From an uncultured Sunxiuqinia sp. (GTDB lineage: Bacteria; Bacteroidota; Bacteroidia; Bacteroidales; Prolixibacteraceae): a stretch of 64,000 nt of DNA. Below, one piece after another: positions 35,185 to 45,900 of the stretch. The translations under genes and the position numbers were made by a program. The notes under the pieces are model-generated. The model worked only from the letters and a program-made list of their open reading frames with translations. It was not told the origin of the DNA and made no database searches. Position 1 is the stretch's first letter. The number at the start of each line of letters is the position of its first letter. The stretch lies in the NCBI RefSeq assembly GCF_947495665.1, contig NZ_CANLZV010000004.1:1-64000 (forward strand), read 5' to 3'.

Positions 35185-35892
35185 ATGAGGTTCAAAAGAT
35201 TTGACCAGCATAAAATAATGAAGTTATTAATGCCAACGGTGACTGATTTTATTTCTAGGCAGACTCCAAAAGAAATAATAAGTCCTGCCTCTGACAAGGA
35301 AAAAGCTGCCATTGAAATCCTTATGGGAATAAATAAAATAACAGAGTGCTTAGACCAGATTTATTTTTCAATTGAAATGCTTTCTGGATTCAGAAAGAAA
35401 AAGAACAGCAAAATGAATCGTCATGATTATATAGTATTCATGATTGAATATTTCTATTTACGGATAACATCAATATTTGACAGATCATTACGATTCTCTA
35501 ATCTAGTTTTTGACATTGGGTTACCTGAAAGGGAATGTCGAGAATCAACGATAATTAAAAATAGTAAGATAAAAGGGACAAAAGTTGAAGAATCCTTAAA
35601 AAAATTAAACAAATTCACACTCAATTTTAAACAAATCAGAAATCAAGTAGCGCATTCAGATGCATTTGAAGATCAAGAACTTTATCCTATTCGGGATTAC
35701 TACTATTTAATTGAGGATGATAATCCTGGAAGTCTCAATAACTATAAGCACATTTTTAAAACTAGAACAGATAGATATGTTCATGACAAAAAAAATGAAC
35801 TTACGGAATCGGCAGAACAAATTTCGGACTTGATACATGATTTTTTTGATTCAATAGTTCCTTACGTTGAAACAAGAATAAACGGAAAATAA
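35185..35892 (+). CDS. Hypothetical HEPN-like protein
   Basis: 235 residues, mostly predicted alpha-helical, no signal peptide. KQIRNQVAHSDAF contains Arg152-x4-His157, the RxxxxH catalytic motif of HEPN RNases, at the end of a helical region (about 45-165), as HEPN domains have. A basic stretch (FRKKKNSKMNRH) could bind nucleic acid. The gene is AT-rich like its left neighbour and lies 37 bases before a decayed REP-transposase. HEPN proteins are frequent toxins or defence effectors; no cognate MNT antitoxin is visible nearby, so a non-toxic role remains possible. Confidence 0.5.
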   Translation: MRFKRFDQHKIMKLLMPTVTDFISRQTPKEIISPASDKEKAAIEILMGINKITECLDQIYFSIEMLSGFRKKKNSKMNRHDYIVFMIEYFYLRITSIFDRSLRFSNLVFDIGLPERECRESTIIKNSKIKGTKVEESLKKLNKFTLNFKQIRNQVAHSDAFEDQELYPIRDYYYLIEDDNPGSLNNYKHIFKTRTDRYVHDKKNELTESAEQISDLIHDFFDSIVPYVETRINGK

Positions 35893-35902
35893 AGAACCCC
35901 CT

Positions 35903-35926
35903 GCTACCGCGCGATTTCATTGCGTG
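35903..35926. repeat. REP-like inverted repeat, left copy
   Basis: GCTACCGCGCGATTTCATTG followed by CGTG is, with a few mismatches, the reverse complement of the copy at 36093-36116. The pair brackets the transposase remnant, as expected of a REP-associated transposase unit. Confidence 0.65.
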
Positions 35927-35928
35927 AT

Positions 35929-36081
35929 TTAATCAAAGTTATTGATGAGAAAATAGATTACACCCCTAATAATCCGGTTGAAGCAGGATTGGTTTTCAGA
36001 GCTGAAGATTATTGGTATAGCAATGCTGTAGACTATTCAGGCGAAAAAGGGGGGTTGAATAATGTCATTGTTGTCAAGTAA
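35929..36081 (+). pseudogene. C-terminal remnant of a REP-associated (Y1-type, IS200-like) transposase
   Basis: In one frame about 50 codons read LIKVIDEKIDYTPNNPVEAG, then LVFRAEDYWYSNAVDYSGEK, ending in VIVVK and a stop at 36079-36081. This is the conserved C-terminus of Bacteroidota TnpA-REP (RAYT) transposases (NNPVEAGLV...YWYSSA-DY). The N-terminal part with the HUH and Tyr residues is missing and replaced by the HEPN-like gene region. It is non-functional. Confidence 0.8.
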
Positions 36082-36092
36082 CGTCTAAAGAC

Positions 36093-36116
36093 CACGCGAG
36101 GCAATCGCGCGGCAGC
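36093..36116. repeat. REP-like inverted repeat, right copy
   Basis: CACGCGAGGCAATCGCGCGG plus CAGC, itself partly palindromic (CGCG arms), and the inverted partner of 35903-35926. It lies 12 bases after the transposase remnant stop. Confidence 0.65.
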
Positions 36117-36193
36117 GCTGGGAAATTCAGAAATATTGACTAAACTGCATCCCGAATTTGAGCACTCCAATCAATAACGAAACTCAACACCCA

Positions 36194-36628
36194 ATGAACC
36201 CGATTATCGACCACATTCAGATCACAGTGAAAGACCTCCAGGTTGCAGAAAAGTTTTACGATCAGTTTCTTCCTATTCTGGGATTTGACATCAAAAATAA
36301 AGTTCGCGCCTATATTGAGGCACATGATTTTCATGTCATTGAATATACCCACGAGTTATTGGCCTTTGCCATTACTTCGCCGCGCAAAGCCTTTGTAAAC
36401 GATTCAATCAACCGCCGCAAACCGGGTGCCTTGCACCACCTGGCCTTCAAAGCCGAATCGCGCGCTGAAGTTGACCATGCTTACCAGCAATTACTGCAAT
36501 TCGAAGCCACCATTGTTACCCCACCCCAACGTTACCCCGAGTATGGAGAGCATTATTATGCCGTCTTTTTCAAGGATCCGGGGAACATCAAATACGAAAT
36601 TGTATGTACAAAAGAGTCTGATTCTTAA
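36194..36628 (+). CDS. VOC-family (glyoxalase/dioxygenase-like) protein
   Basis: 144 residues from the ATG at 36194; a TTG 36 bases upstream is not needed. IIDHIQITVKDLQVAEKFYDQFLPILGF opens the first beta-alpha-beta-beta-beta module and LHHLAFKAESRAEVDHAYQQL the second; YYAVFFKDPGNIKYEIV closes it. His and Glu at the module positions could bind a metal. Such proteins act in lyase, dioxygenase or resistance reactions; the substrate is unknown. It is the first normal-composition gene after the island. Confidence 0.83.
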   Translation: MNPIIDHIQITVKDLQVAEKFYDQFLPILGFDIKNKVRAYIEAHDFHVIEYTHELLAFAITSPRKAFVNDSINRRKPGALHHLAFKAESRAEVDHAYQQLLQFEATIVTPPQRYPEYGEHYYAVFFKDPGNIKYEIVCTKESDS

Positions 36629-36757
36629 GCCCACTCAGGCCTTTCGCCTTTACCCACCCCGTTGAAAAGCCCGGAATGCCACCTTTGCAGGTCTTGGATA
36701 AGCCATTGATTTTCAAGTCAGATTTTCGTAAATTGATAAGACAAAAATCTGCCGACC

Positions 36758-39040
36758 ATGAAAAAATCAGTTTACGAAGATGCTTTATGGTATCATGAAA
36801 AAGGCCGCCCCGGGAAAATCGAAGTTATTCCAACCAAACCACACGACACACAGTACGATTTATCGCTGGCTTACACGCCGGGGGTAGCTCAGCCCTGCCG
36901 CGAAATTGAGCAGGATCCGGAAGAAGTTTACCGCTACACCTCGAAAGGCAACCTGGTCGCTGTTGTCTCGAATGGTACGGCGGTCTTGGGCCTGGGCGAC
37001 ATTGGGCCACTGGCCGGCAAACCTGTGATGGAAGGCAAAGGCATGTTGTTTAAGATTTTTGCTGATGTGGATGTGTTCGACATTGAAGTGAACGAGAAGG
37101 ACCCGCAAAAACTGATTGAGGTGGTAAAGGCCATCGCCCCCACTTTTGGCGGCATCAACCTGGAAGATATTAAAGCGCCCGAGTGTTTCGAGATAGAAGA
37201 AAAGCTGAAAGAAGCGCTCGACATCCCGGTATTTCACGACGATCAGCATGGCACAGCAATTATTTCGGGGGCCGGCTTGTTAAATGCCCTGGAACTGAAT
37301 GGCAAGGAACTGGATCAAATCAAGGTGGTTATCAACGGAGCCGGCGCAGCAGCCATCTCCTGTGCCAAGCTTTACACCAGCCTCGGTGTAAAAAAAGGCA
37401 ACATGGTTATGCTCGACAGCAAGGGGGTGTTAAACGAAAGTCGCACGGATCTGAACTCCGCCAAGCAACAATTTGTGACCTCCAGAACCATCAAAACCCT
37501 GAAAGAAGCCATGATTGGTGCAGATGTTTTTCTAGGCTTGTCGGTAGGCAATGTGGTCAACCAGGAAATGATCCGATCCATGGCCGAAGACCCCATTGTT
37601 TTTGCCATGGCCAACCCCACCCCGGAAATTTCGTACGAAGATGCCACCAGCGCCCGCAAGGATGTGATTATGGCTACCGGAAGAAGCGACTATCCCAATC
37701 AAATTAACAATGTTTTGGGCTTCCCGTTTATCTTTCGCGGCGCCCTGGATGTCCGTGCCCGCACCATCAACGAAGAAATGAAAATTGCTGCGGTAAAAGC
37801 CCTGGCTGATCTGGCCAAGAAATATGTTCCGGAGCTGGTTACCAAAGCTTATAACATGGAGAACATTGTGTTTGGTCGCGACTACATCATTCCCAAGCCA
37901 CTGGATCCACGCCTCATTACCACTGTGGCTCCTGCTGTTGCCCGCGCCGCCATGGACTCGGGTGTAGCCGGCAAACCCATTGCCGACTGGGACGAATACG
38001 AACGTGAGCTGAGTGCTCGCCTGGGGCTGGAAAACAAGCTGATTATGACCATCTGCAACAAGGCCAAACAACATCCGAAGCGGGTGGTTTTTGCCGATGC
38101 GAATAACCTGAAAATGCTGAAGGCAGCCCGTTTTGTTGTGGATCAGGGCATTGCCCGCCCCATCCTGTTGGGAAGCCGAAAAACCATTGAAACCATTTTG
38201 GCCAACAACCAACTCGACTTGTCGGATGTCCCCATCATCGACATTTTCCGCGATATTTCGGATACCCGCAGACACCAGTTAGCCGAAGTACTTTATGAAA
38301 AGCGCAAACGCAAAGGCATGAGCCTAGAAGAAGCCTTCGAAAAAACTTACAACCACGATTACTTTGGCTGCATTATGGTGGAAACCGGCGAGGCCGATGC
38401 CTTCATCTCCGGCTTCTCACGCAAATACGCCGACACCATTCGTCCGGCCTTGCAGGTTATTGGCACCCGGGGCGATGTTAACCACCTGGCCGGCATGTAT
38501 GTGATGTTGACCAAAAAAGGACCGCTATTTTTGGCCGACACTACCGTGAACTCGGACCCGGAGCCTCAGGTAATTGCCGACACCACGTTATTGGTAGCCA
38601 ACGAAGTGAAGCGCTTTAAAATTGAACCTCGAATCGCTGTTCTAAGCTACTCCAACTTTGGAGCCTTTAAGGGCAAGGGTAGTCCGGTGCGTGCCCGGGA
38701 AGCTGTGCGAATTTTGCATGAAACGCATCCCGAACTGATGGTTGATGGCGAAATGCAAGCCAACTACGCCTTAAACGGAGCCTTGCGGAAACGCAAATTC
38801 CCCTTTTCCAAGCTGGGAGAACACGATGCCAATGTGCTGATTTGTCCGAACCTCAGCTCAGGCAACATTCTGTACAAGGTTTTACAGGAACTGGGAACCG
38901 CCAAAGCCATAGGCCCCATTCTGTTGGGCATGAAAAAGCCGATTCATGTGTTGCAAATGGAAAGCTCGGTGCGCGAAATTGTCAACCTGGTTGCCATTGC
39001 CGTGGTTGATGCTCAGGAAGCTGAAACCAGAACGGATTAA
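36758..39040 (+). CDS. maeB: NADP-dependent malic enzyme with phosphotransacetylase-like C-terminal domain
   Basis: 760 residues, the usual size of MaeB. Residues about 1-420 are the malic enzyme (malate to pyruvate plus CO2 with NADP): [41 protein letters not shown] and the Rossmann glycine motif [11 protein letters not shown]. Residues about 430-760 resemble phosphate acetyltransferase ([46 protein letters not shown]); in characterised MaeB proteins this part is regulatory, sensing acetyl-CoA. Cytoplasmic, single gene. Confidence 0.95.
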   Translation: MKKSVYEDALWYHEKGRPGKIEVIPTKPHDTQYDLSLAYTPGVAQPCREIEQDPEEVYRYTSKGNLVAVVSNGTAVLGLGDIGPLAGKPVMEGKGMLFKIFADVDVFDIEVNEKDPQKLIEVVKAIAPTFGGINLEDIKAPECFEIEEKLKEALDIPVFHDDQHGTAIISGAGLLNALELNGKELDQIKVVINGAGAAAISCAKLYTSLGVKKGNMVMLDSKGVLNESRTDLNSAKQQFVTSRTIKTLKEAMIGADVFLGLSVGNVVNQEMIRSMAEDPIVFAMANPTPEISYEDATSARKDVIMATGRSDYPNQINNVLGFPFIFRGALDVRARTINEEMKIAAVKALADLAKKYVPELVTKAYNMENIVFGRDYIIPKPLDPRLITTVAPAVARAAMDSGVAGKPIADWDEYERELSARLGLENKLIMTICNKAKQHPKRVVFADANNLKMLKAARFVVDQGIARPILLGSRKTIETILANNQLDLSDVPIIDIFRDISDTRRHQLAEVLYEKRKRKGMSLEEAFEKTYNHDYFGCIMVETGEADAFISGFSRKYADTIRPALQVIGTRGDVNHLAGMYVMLTKKGPLFLADTTVNSDPEPQVIADTTLLVANEVKRFKIEPRIAVLSYSNFGAFKGKGSPVRAREAVRILHETHPELMVDGEMQANYALNGALRKRKFPFSKLGEHDANVLICPNLSSGNILYKVLQELGTAKAIGPILLGMKKPIHVLQMESSVREIVNLVAIAVVDAQEAETRTD

Positions 39041-39241
39041 AAACCGCCACTCCTGCGGAGTAAAGCCAATGTCCGAAGTGCGTTTCAACGCAATTCCAGG
39101 ACGTTGGCTTTTAACATTTCTTCGGATAAAAGGCCCTGTTTTACAACAGTTGCTGGTGCTCCATGCCATTAAAATGACGGATATCAAAGTCGCTTCGTTG
39201 AAAAAAGTTTAACTTGCCAGCCAAAACCAACAACACACAAA

Positions 39242-40255
39242 ATGACCCTCTTAATTCTCGTTTTCGGATTTCTGTTTGGCGCAGCTCTCCAACACGCCAG
39301 CCTCAACAAGTATAACGTTATTAGTGGCATGGCCACACTCGAAGACCTGACCGTTGCCAAAGCCATTGCGCTGGCCATCGGAGTAGGTGTAATTCTAATT
39401 AACTTTGAAATCGGGCTCGGATTGGCCACCTATCATGTCAAGCCCTTTATGGTTGGAGGAATCCTGATTGGGGGATTAATTTTTGGTATTGGCATGGCTG
39501 TTCTCGGCTACTGCCCCGGCACGCTGGCCATTTCGCTGGGCGAAGGATCGCTGGATGCCCTAACCGGAATTATTGGCGGAATGCTGGGCGGATGGGTTTA
39601 TACCCTTGTATTGCCAAGCATTGAACCGCTGCAGGGAGCCAACCTGGGGAAAATTTCGTTGCACTCGCTAACGGGCGAAAATCCAACGGTCTTCTACCTG
39701 CTTGTTGTTGTCATTGGCCTGGTTTTTATCGCGGCAGCTTTTGGGGTCCACAAACTTGAAAAAAGCACAAGTAAAAAATGGATTGGAGCAGGAATTGCGC
39801 TGGCCCTGCTCAATGTAATCATCTTTTCAACAGCGACCTTCAACCGTCCCATCGGCGCCTCAACGGTGTATCCTTACCTGGGCGATTTACTGACCGGTAC
39901 AACATCCAATGCCTACTTCGAAAAGATTGAAGCTTCCGGAAGCTGGCAGTTGCTCTTTTTAGGGGGTGCTTTTCTTTCAGGGCTGGTACTATCACTTCTT
40001 CGGAAAGATTTCAAACTCACCCTCATTCACGAAAACTGGCAAAAATACAAAGGCAACTCCTCTGCTAAACGCTTGGTTTGGGCTTTTGCGGGTGGTTTCA
40101 TCATGATTTTTGGCGCGCGCATGGCTGGCGGTTGTACCAGCGGTCATGCCATTTCCGGTGGAATGCAAATCGCTATCGGCAGCCTCGTGTTTGCCGTCAT
40201 GGCCTTTGCGGGCTTGCTGGGTACCGGCAAACTGTTCTACAAAGGGCTGAAGTAA
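39242..40255 (+). CDS. YeeE/YedE-family sulfur-compound transporter (TsuA-like)
   Basis: 337 residues with about nine hydrophobic segments. The two-repeat YeeE/YedE fold is shown by FGIGMAVLGYCPGTLAISLGEGS and FGARMAGGCTSGHAISGG, each holding the conserved Cys that relays thiosulfate in TsuA. It most likely imports thiosulfate or a related sulfur species through the inner membrane. A single polypeptide carries both repeats, unlike split forms. It lies alone here, but the sulfur genes at 53-62 kb may use what it brings in. Confidence 0.87.
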   Translation: MTLLILVFGFLFGAALQHASLNKYNVISGMATLEDLTVAKAIALAIGVGVILINFEIGLGLATYHVKPFMVGGILIGGLIFGIGMAVLGYCPGTLAISLGEGSLDALTGIIGGMLGGWVYTLVLPSIEPLQGANLGKISLHSLTGENPTVFYLLVVVIGLVFIAAAFGVHKLEKSTSKKWIGAGIALALLNVIIFSTATFNRPIGASTVYPYLGDLLTGTTSNAYFEKIEASGSWQLLFLGGAFLSGLVLSLLRKDFKLTLIHENWQKYKGNSSAKRLVWAFAGGFIMIFGARMAGGCTSGHAISGGMQIAIGSLVFAVMAFAGLLGTGKLFYKGLK

Positions 40256-40268
40256 ACAGCTCCGGTTT

Positions 40269-40838
40269 TTACACCAAAAGGTAACAGGCCAAAGGAAGGG
40301 TCGGCTGGATTTCGCTCCAGGCTGGCTGTACTTCCAACTCGGTGTTGCTCAACCAAAATGGCGGGCTGGTTATTAAAAAGCCCCTTGTTTGGGCTGACGA
40401 GACAAGTGCCTGGTGCAAATGACCGGTTAAGCGGGCAGACTTTGGTTGAAACTCGTAGTTTGACCGAAGTTGAAACTGCACCCCTTCCGCCTGACGTTTG
40501 AAAAAAAGCCGGAAGGAGCCCACCGAATATTTCCATTGTGGGTCACTGATCAGCAATTGCGAGATAGTCAGCTTTCCTTCCATCTTGCTTTGGGTTTGCT
40601 CCTGAATCAGCGGCAGCAAATGCGGATTATCCTTCAGCAATTCGCGGGCATCAACCGTTACAGGGCGCCCTTGGCCCCAAAAGTAGTGCTTCATTAGCCG
40701 ACGAGGCATTGAGTAGCAAAGACTATAGCCCACAGCCAGCAGCTGAAAAATCTTCCATTGAAACATTTCCGGGCGAAGCATTGGGACAAGGTATCTCCAA
40801 ACCAGCAAATCCAATCTTGTTCTCATTTTTATCGTCAT
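40269..40838 (-). CDS. Hypothetical protein of unknown family
   Basis: About 189 residues from the ATG at 40838 (another ATG at 40826 is possible; an upstream TTG is not needed). I do not recognise it. There is one mildly hydrophobic segment (WKIFQLLAVGYSLCYSM, about 30-45) but no signal peptide. The middle is rich in Gln, Leu and basic residues, the end hydrophobic (PTLPLACYLLV). It converges on the YeeE gene with only 13 bases between the stops, with no visible terminator. Confidence 0.55.
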   Translation of the reverse strand: MTIKMRTRLDLLVWRYLVPMLRPEMFQWKIFQLLAVGYSLCYSMPRRLMKHYFWGQGRPVTVDARELLKDNPHLLPLIQEQTQSKMEGKLTISQLLISDPQWKYSVGSFRLFFKRQAEGVQFQLRSNYEFQPKSARLTGHLHQALVSSAQTRGFLITSPPFWLSNTELEVQPAWSEIQPTLPLACYLLV

Positions 40839-41101
40839 TTTAGTGATCAATTCGAAGCTGAAAACCAGGAAACATCCGAATGCTTGATGTTATAAAAGTC
40901 AACCTTCCAATCCGGCTACATCCCTTATTCCAAACGTGATGCATCGTATATTGTTGACTTTTGGGACATTCAATTGGTACTGCCCGTTAATTAAATCCGA
41001 CAACACACTGAAAAACAACTTCCCAAAGCAAGGAAAACTGCGGCTGTCTAACAAAATCAGCTTGACGTTGTTTTACTAGCAAGCATTTTAAAACCACACT
41101 T

Positions 41102-41479
41102 ATGAGCAAAACCATACTACTTACAGGAGCCGGCTTTTTAGTGATTGCAGTTATCCTGGGGGCTTTTGGCGCCCACGGCCTGAAAGACAAGATGTCGCCC
41201 AATATGATGCAAATCTACAAAACCGGTGTTGAATACCATTTTTACCATGCCCTTGGACTACTTCTGGTGGGTGCTTTGGCCATGCAAATGCCATCAAGCC
41301 TGATCAACTGGTCAGCCATTTGCCTCATCATCGGAATTCTGATTTTCTCCGGAAGCCTGTACATTCTAACCATCAGCGGAATCAAATGGCTGGGTGCCAT
41401 AACGCCCATTGGCGGACTAAGTTTTATTGCCGGCTGGATTTTGCTTTTTGCAGCCATCTGGAAACATTTTCCAAAGTAA
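41102..41479 (+). CDS. DUF423 small membrane protein
   Basis: 125 residues with four hydrophobic segments. The start GAGFLVIAVILGAFGAHGLKDKM and VEYHFYHALGLLLVGALA are the DUF423 (YwdK/YgdD-like) signatures. Family function is unknown; it resides in the inner membrane. Monocistronic, ending at a shared terminator. Confidence 0.9.
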   Translation: MSKTILLTGAGFLVIAVILGAFGAHGLKDKMSPNMMQIYKTGVEYHFYHALGLLLVGALAMQMPSSLINWSAICLIIGILIFSGSLYILTISGIKWLGAITPIGGLSFIAGWILLFAAIWKHFPK

Positions 41480-41503
41480 TAACCCGCAAAGGGAAAGCAT
41501 AAA

Positions 41504-41532
41504 AAAGGCCGGATTACAAGAACCCGGCCTTT
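41504..41532. terminator. Bidirectional intrinsic terminator
   Basis: AAAGGCCGG and CCGGCCTTT pair over 9 bp around an 11-base loop. The T-run is stronger on the minus strand, where it ends the efflux operon; on the plus strand it ends the DUF423 gene. Confidence 0.85.
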
Positions 41533-41558
41533 GAAGTTATAACTAAACATGAAAGGAT

Positions 41559-42947
41559 TTATTTCCATCCGCCACCCAATGCACGGTATAGCGACACAAC
41601 AGCATTCAGCTGCTGCACATGGTCATTCACATTGCTAAGCTGCGCGGCCAGCAAACTTTGTTGGGCATTCAATACCTCAGTATAGGTTGCCGATCCATAA
41701 GTTAACAGTTCGTTGGTATAGTCAACCGATTTTTCGAGGGCTGACAACTGCTTTTCGCGCAACACAATCTTCGCTTCAGAAGCATCGTAAAGCCCCAAAG
41801 CATTGTTCACTTCCTGGCCGGCATTCAGCAAAGTCTGACGCAAACCTAACAAAGCTGATTCCTGCTGGGCACGTGCCACCTTCAGCCGTGTGGTATTGGC
41901 TTTCCGGTTAAAAATAGGCGAAGCCAGTCCACCGATAACATTGGCAGCAAACGATGAAGGATCAAGCAGATCAGCCAGGTCCAGCGCTTCAAAACCAGCG
42001 TTTGCCGTTAGTGTTACCGAAGGAAAGAAGTACGCCTTGGCACTGTTGGTCATTTCGTAAGCACTCATCACCCCATACTGGGCTTGCATCACATCCGGAC
42101 GGTTTTCCAACAGCTGAGCCGGAACCCCGGTTTGCAGCAGACTTGCCACTTCCTGGTCGGCCAGACTTCCGCGTTCAATCGGGCCAGGAGTCCGCCCTAA
42201 AAGCATGCTCAACCCGTTTTCGACTTCCCGAATCTGATGCTCCAAATCCGGCAGGGTAACTTCTGCTGCGTAACGAGCCGCTTCACTCTGCACAATAGCC
42301 GCCCCCGTTACCCGGCCATTCTCTTTCAACACTTTCATAGTTTCCACCAGGTCAATGTTGTTCTTCACCGTTTCGCGGGTAATTTCCAGTTTGGCATCCA
42401 AGGCCAGCAGGCTGTAATAGGCTGAAGCAATGTTGGCAATCAGCCGGGTTTGCACCGCTTTATGTCCGGCATCGCTGGCCAGCAAGTTGGCATAAGCGGC
42501 CCGTTTCGAGCTGCGCAACTTTCCCCAGATATCCAGCTCCCAGCTTGCCTGGGCATTGAGCTGGTAAACATCCAATTCGCGGGGACCAGCAGGATTGGTC
42601 GATTCCGAATTACGGCTATGCACCACCGATCCCTGTGCAGTTACTCCTGGCAACAAGGCGGCTTTACTTTGACCGAAATAGGCTTCAGCTTCCGCAATTT
42701 TCTGAACGGCCATCTGAAGATCCAGGTTATTGTCCAGTCCTTCCTGAATGAGGGCTTTCAACTTTGAATCGCTAAAAAGCTCCTGCCAGGGTTTTTCGGC
42801 CAGGTTGGCCGAGTCAGTCACCTCAACGCCAAAAAGCCCTTCGGTGTTAACATCCTTCTTTTGAAAATGCCGGGAACTGCTGCATGATACCAGCAGCCCC
42901 GAGATTCCGATAATGAGGAGTATATTTTTGATTGATTTTGTTCTCAT
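41559..42947 (-). CDS. TolC-family outer-membrane efflux lipoprotein (OprM/NodT type)
   Basis: 462 residues. The signal peptide ends in LLVSC (lipidated Cys at about 22). Two long helical-hairpin repeats follow, with QEVASLLQTGVPAQLLENRPDVMQAQYGVMSAYEMTNSAKAYFFPSVTL as the OprM-type central signature. It forms the outer-membrane exit duct of the RND pump. It is the last gene of the efflux operon, 25 bases after the pump. Confidence 0.93.
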   Translation of the reverse strand: MRTKSIKNILLIIGISGLLVSCSSSRHFQKKDVNTEGLFGVEVTDSANLAEKPWQELFSDSKLKALIQEGLDNNLDLQMAVQKIAEAEAYFGQSKAALLPGVTAQGSVVHSRNSESTNPAGPRELDVYQLNAQASWELDIWGKLRSSKRAAYANLLASDAGHKAVQTRLIANIASAYYSLLALDAKLEITRETVKNNIDLVETMKVLKENGRVTGAAIVQSEAARYAAEVTLPDLEHQIREVENGLSMLLGRTPGPIERGSLADQEVASLLQTGVPAQLLENRPDVMQAQYGVMSAYEMTNSAKAYFFPSVTLTANAGFEALDLADLLDPSSFAANVIGGLASPIFNRKANTTRLKVARAQQESALLGLRQTLLNAGQEVNNALGLYDASEAKIVLREKQLSALEKSVDYTNELLTYGSATYTEVLNAQQSLLAAQLSNVNDHVQQLNAVVSLYRALGGGWK

Positions 42948-42972
42948 AATTTCTCTTAATTGCGCTGAACGA

Positions 42973-45900
42973 TTAATCCAGGCTGTTCATCTCTGAAATT
43001 TCTGTTTGTTCCGGTTTCTTCACTTTCTCCTGAAGCGTTTGGAAAATAACATACATGGCTGGAATAACCAGGATACCGATGAAGGTACCGATAAGCATTC
43101 CGCCTACGGCTCCCACACCAATTGAACGGTTTCCGTTAGCTCCTACTCCACCACCAACAATCAAAGGCAACAAACCAACAATGAAGGCGATCGAGGTCAT
43201 CAAAATCGGACGTAAACGAGCAACCGCCCCTTCAATCGCCGACTGCATGATGGTCATTCCCTCATGGCGGCGTTGCAAGGCAAACTCAACAATCAGAATA
43301 GCATTCTTAGCCAGCAAACCAATCAACATGATCAGTGAAATTTGCAGGTAGATGTTGTTTTCAACCCCCATGATGCGGGCAAAAATGTATGAACCGGCAA
43401 TCCCCACGGGTAATGAAAAGAGAATTGACAAAGGCAGAATAAAACTTTCGTATTGTGCAGACAACAGGAAGTAAACAAATACCACACACAAAATAAAAAT
43501 GATAACCGTTGTACTTCCCGAGGCCAATTCCTCCCGTGTCAATCCTGAAAAGTCGTATCCATAGCCCATTGGCAGTTCCTGTTCAGCGACTTCCTGCACC
43601 GCAGCAATAGCATCACCGGTACTGAATCCGGGGTTAGGCGCTCCGGTCACCGAAATGGCCGTGTACATGTTGAATCGTTTCAAACTTTCGGGACCAAACA
43701 CCCGCTTCAGCGTAACAAACTGCGTGATTGGAGCCATTTCTCCGTTGCCAGTTCTGACTTTAATACTTGAAAGATCCTCCGGATTACCCCGGTAGCTCGG
43801 ATCAGCCTGAACCATCACCCGGAACTGTTTTCCGAACCGGTTAAAATCTGAAGCATAGTAACCACCAATATATCCTTGCAAGGCACCCAACACGGAATTA
43901 ACTCCTACGCCGGCCTGCTTACAAACAGCTACATTCACATCCACTTCGTACTGCGGGAAGTTGGTGCTGAATGAAGTAATCGCATACTGGACTTCGGGAC
44001 GCTGGTTCAGCTTCATCAGGAAGTTGTTACTGATCTGCTCAAACTTCTTAATATCGCCACCGGTCTTATCTTCCAGTTCAAGGGTAAAACCACCGGAAAC
44101 TCCAAATCCTGGAACCATAGGAGGAGCAAAAGCAATTACCCGGGCATCCCGAATTCCGGCTGTCGCTTGGTAAATGCGGGCAATAACACTGTTCACTCCC
44201 TGGCTCTTCTCGGTACGCTCGGCAAAAGGTTTCAGCTTACAAATTACCATGGCATACGAACTTCCAGCCCCACTAATCAAAGAATAACCCGCTACGGTAG
44301 AACGCCCGGCTATTTCAGGAATCGCTGTTAGCATGGAGTCAACCTGCTCGGCTACAATCAAGGTCTTTTCGGATGACGTAGCCGGAGGCATACTAATATC
44401 CAGGAAAATACTTCCGGTATCTTCGTTGGGTACAAAGCCCGTTGGCGTTGTTTTCATCAGATATCCCATAATTCCGACAAAGACAACAATCACGGAAACA
44501 GCCACCCACTTCCGGTTCAAAAAGAACATGGTGGTTTTCCGGTATTTTTCGGTCATCGCATCAAAAGCCGTATTGAACGAAGCATACATCCGCTCTTTCA
44601 GGTTTTTCTTTTTCGAAGGATCTTCATGCTCTGGCTTCAGGAAAATAGCACATAAGGCCGGGCTCAAAGTCAAGGCATTTACGGCCGACAGGATAATGGC
44701 CACAGCCAGCGTAATTCCGAACTGCTTGTAGAAAACCCCGGTTGATCCGGAAATAAAAGTTACCGGCACAAACACGGCCGACATCACCAAGGTAATGGCC
44801 ACAATCGCACCTGAAATTTCATTCATGGCCGAAATGGCTGCTGTTTTTCCGTTTTTAGCGCCACCATCAAGCTTGGCATGCACGGCTTCCACCACCACAA
44901 TGGCATCATCTACCACAATACCGATGGCCAGCACCAAGGCAAACAAGGTTAACATGTTGATGGTAAACCCAAACAAGCTCAAGAAGAAGAAGGTACCAAT
45001 AATAGATACCGGAACAGCAATCGCCGGAATCAAGGTTGCCCGGAAGTTCTGCAAGAAGATAAAAACAACCAGGATAACCAGCACCAACGCTTCAACCAAC
45101 GTTTTCAACACCTTGTTAATTGAGCTGTCCAGGAATTCATTCGTATCATTCAGAATGGTATAATCCAGACCTTCAGGAAACGATTTGGACGCCTCTTCCA
45201 GGGTGGCTTTGGCTTGCGAAATTACTTCGCGCGCATTGGATCCGGCCGCCTGGAAAATAGCAATTGACACACCGGGTTTTCCCATCGCTGTAGTCGTTAC
45301 CGAATAGCTGAGCGCTCCCAGTTCCACTTCGGCCACATCTTTTAACCGAAGGATATTTCCGTCTTGATCGGCCCGGATAATAATGTTTTCAAACTCTTCG
45401 GACTGAGATAGCTTTCCTTTGTATTTCAGAATGTACTCGTAGGTCTGATTATTCAGCTCTCCAAAACGTCCGGGAGCAGCCTCCAAACTTTGCTCATTCA
45501 AAGCAGCCATCACATCGCGTGGCTCCAGTTTGTAAGCGGCCAGCACGTCCGGTTTCAACCAAATACGCATGGAATAATCCTTGGCACCAAAAATCATCGC
45601 CTCTCCAACACCACTAATCCGCTTAAACATCGGAATCAGGTTGATATTGGCATAGTTCTGAATAAAGGTTTCATCGTATGTCCCATCCGGGCTGTACAAC
45701 GAAGTAATCAACAGAATACTACTCTGGCGCTTGGCGGTAATCACCCCGGCTTTTACCACCTCTGCAGGAAGCATATTGGTGGCCTGGGTAACCCGGTTCT
45801 GAACGTTTACCGCAGCCATGTCGGGGTCAACCCCTTGCTTAAAATACACTTCAATGTTTGCACGCCCGTTGTTCATGGAAGAAGAAGTCATGTAGGTCAT

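Noticed and set aside
37532-38275. 247-codon minus-strand frame
   Set aside because: Antisense shadow of the malic enzyme gene; no recognisable domain.
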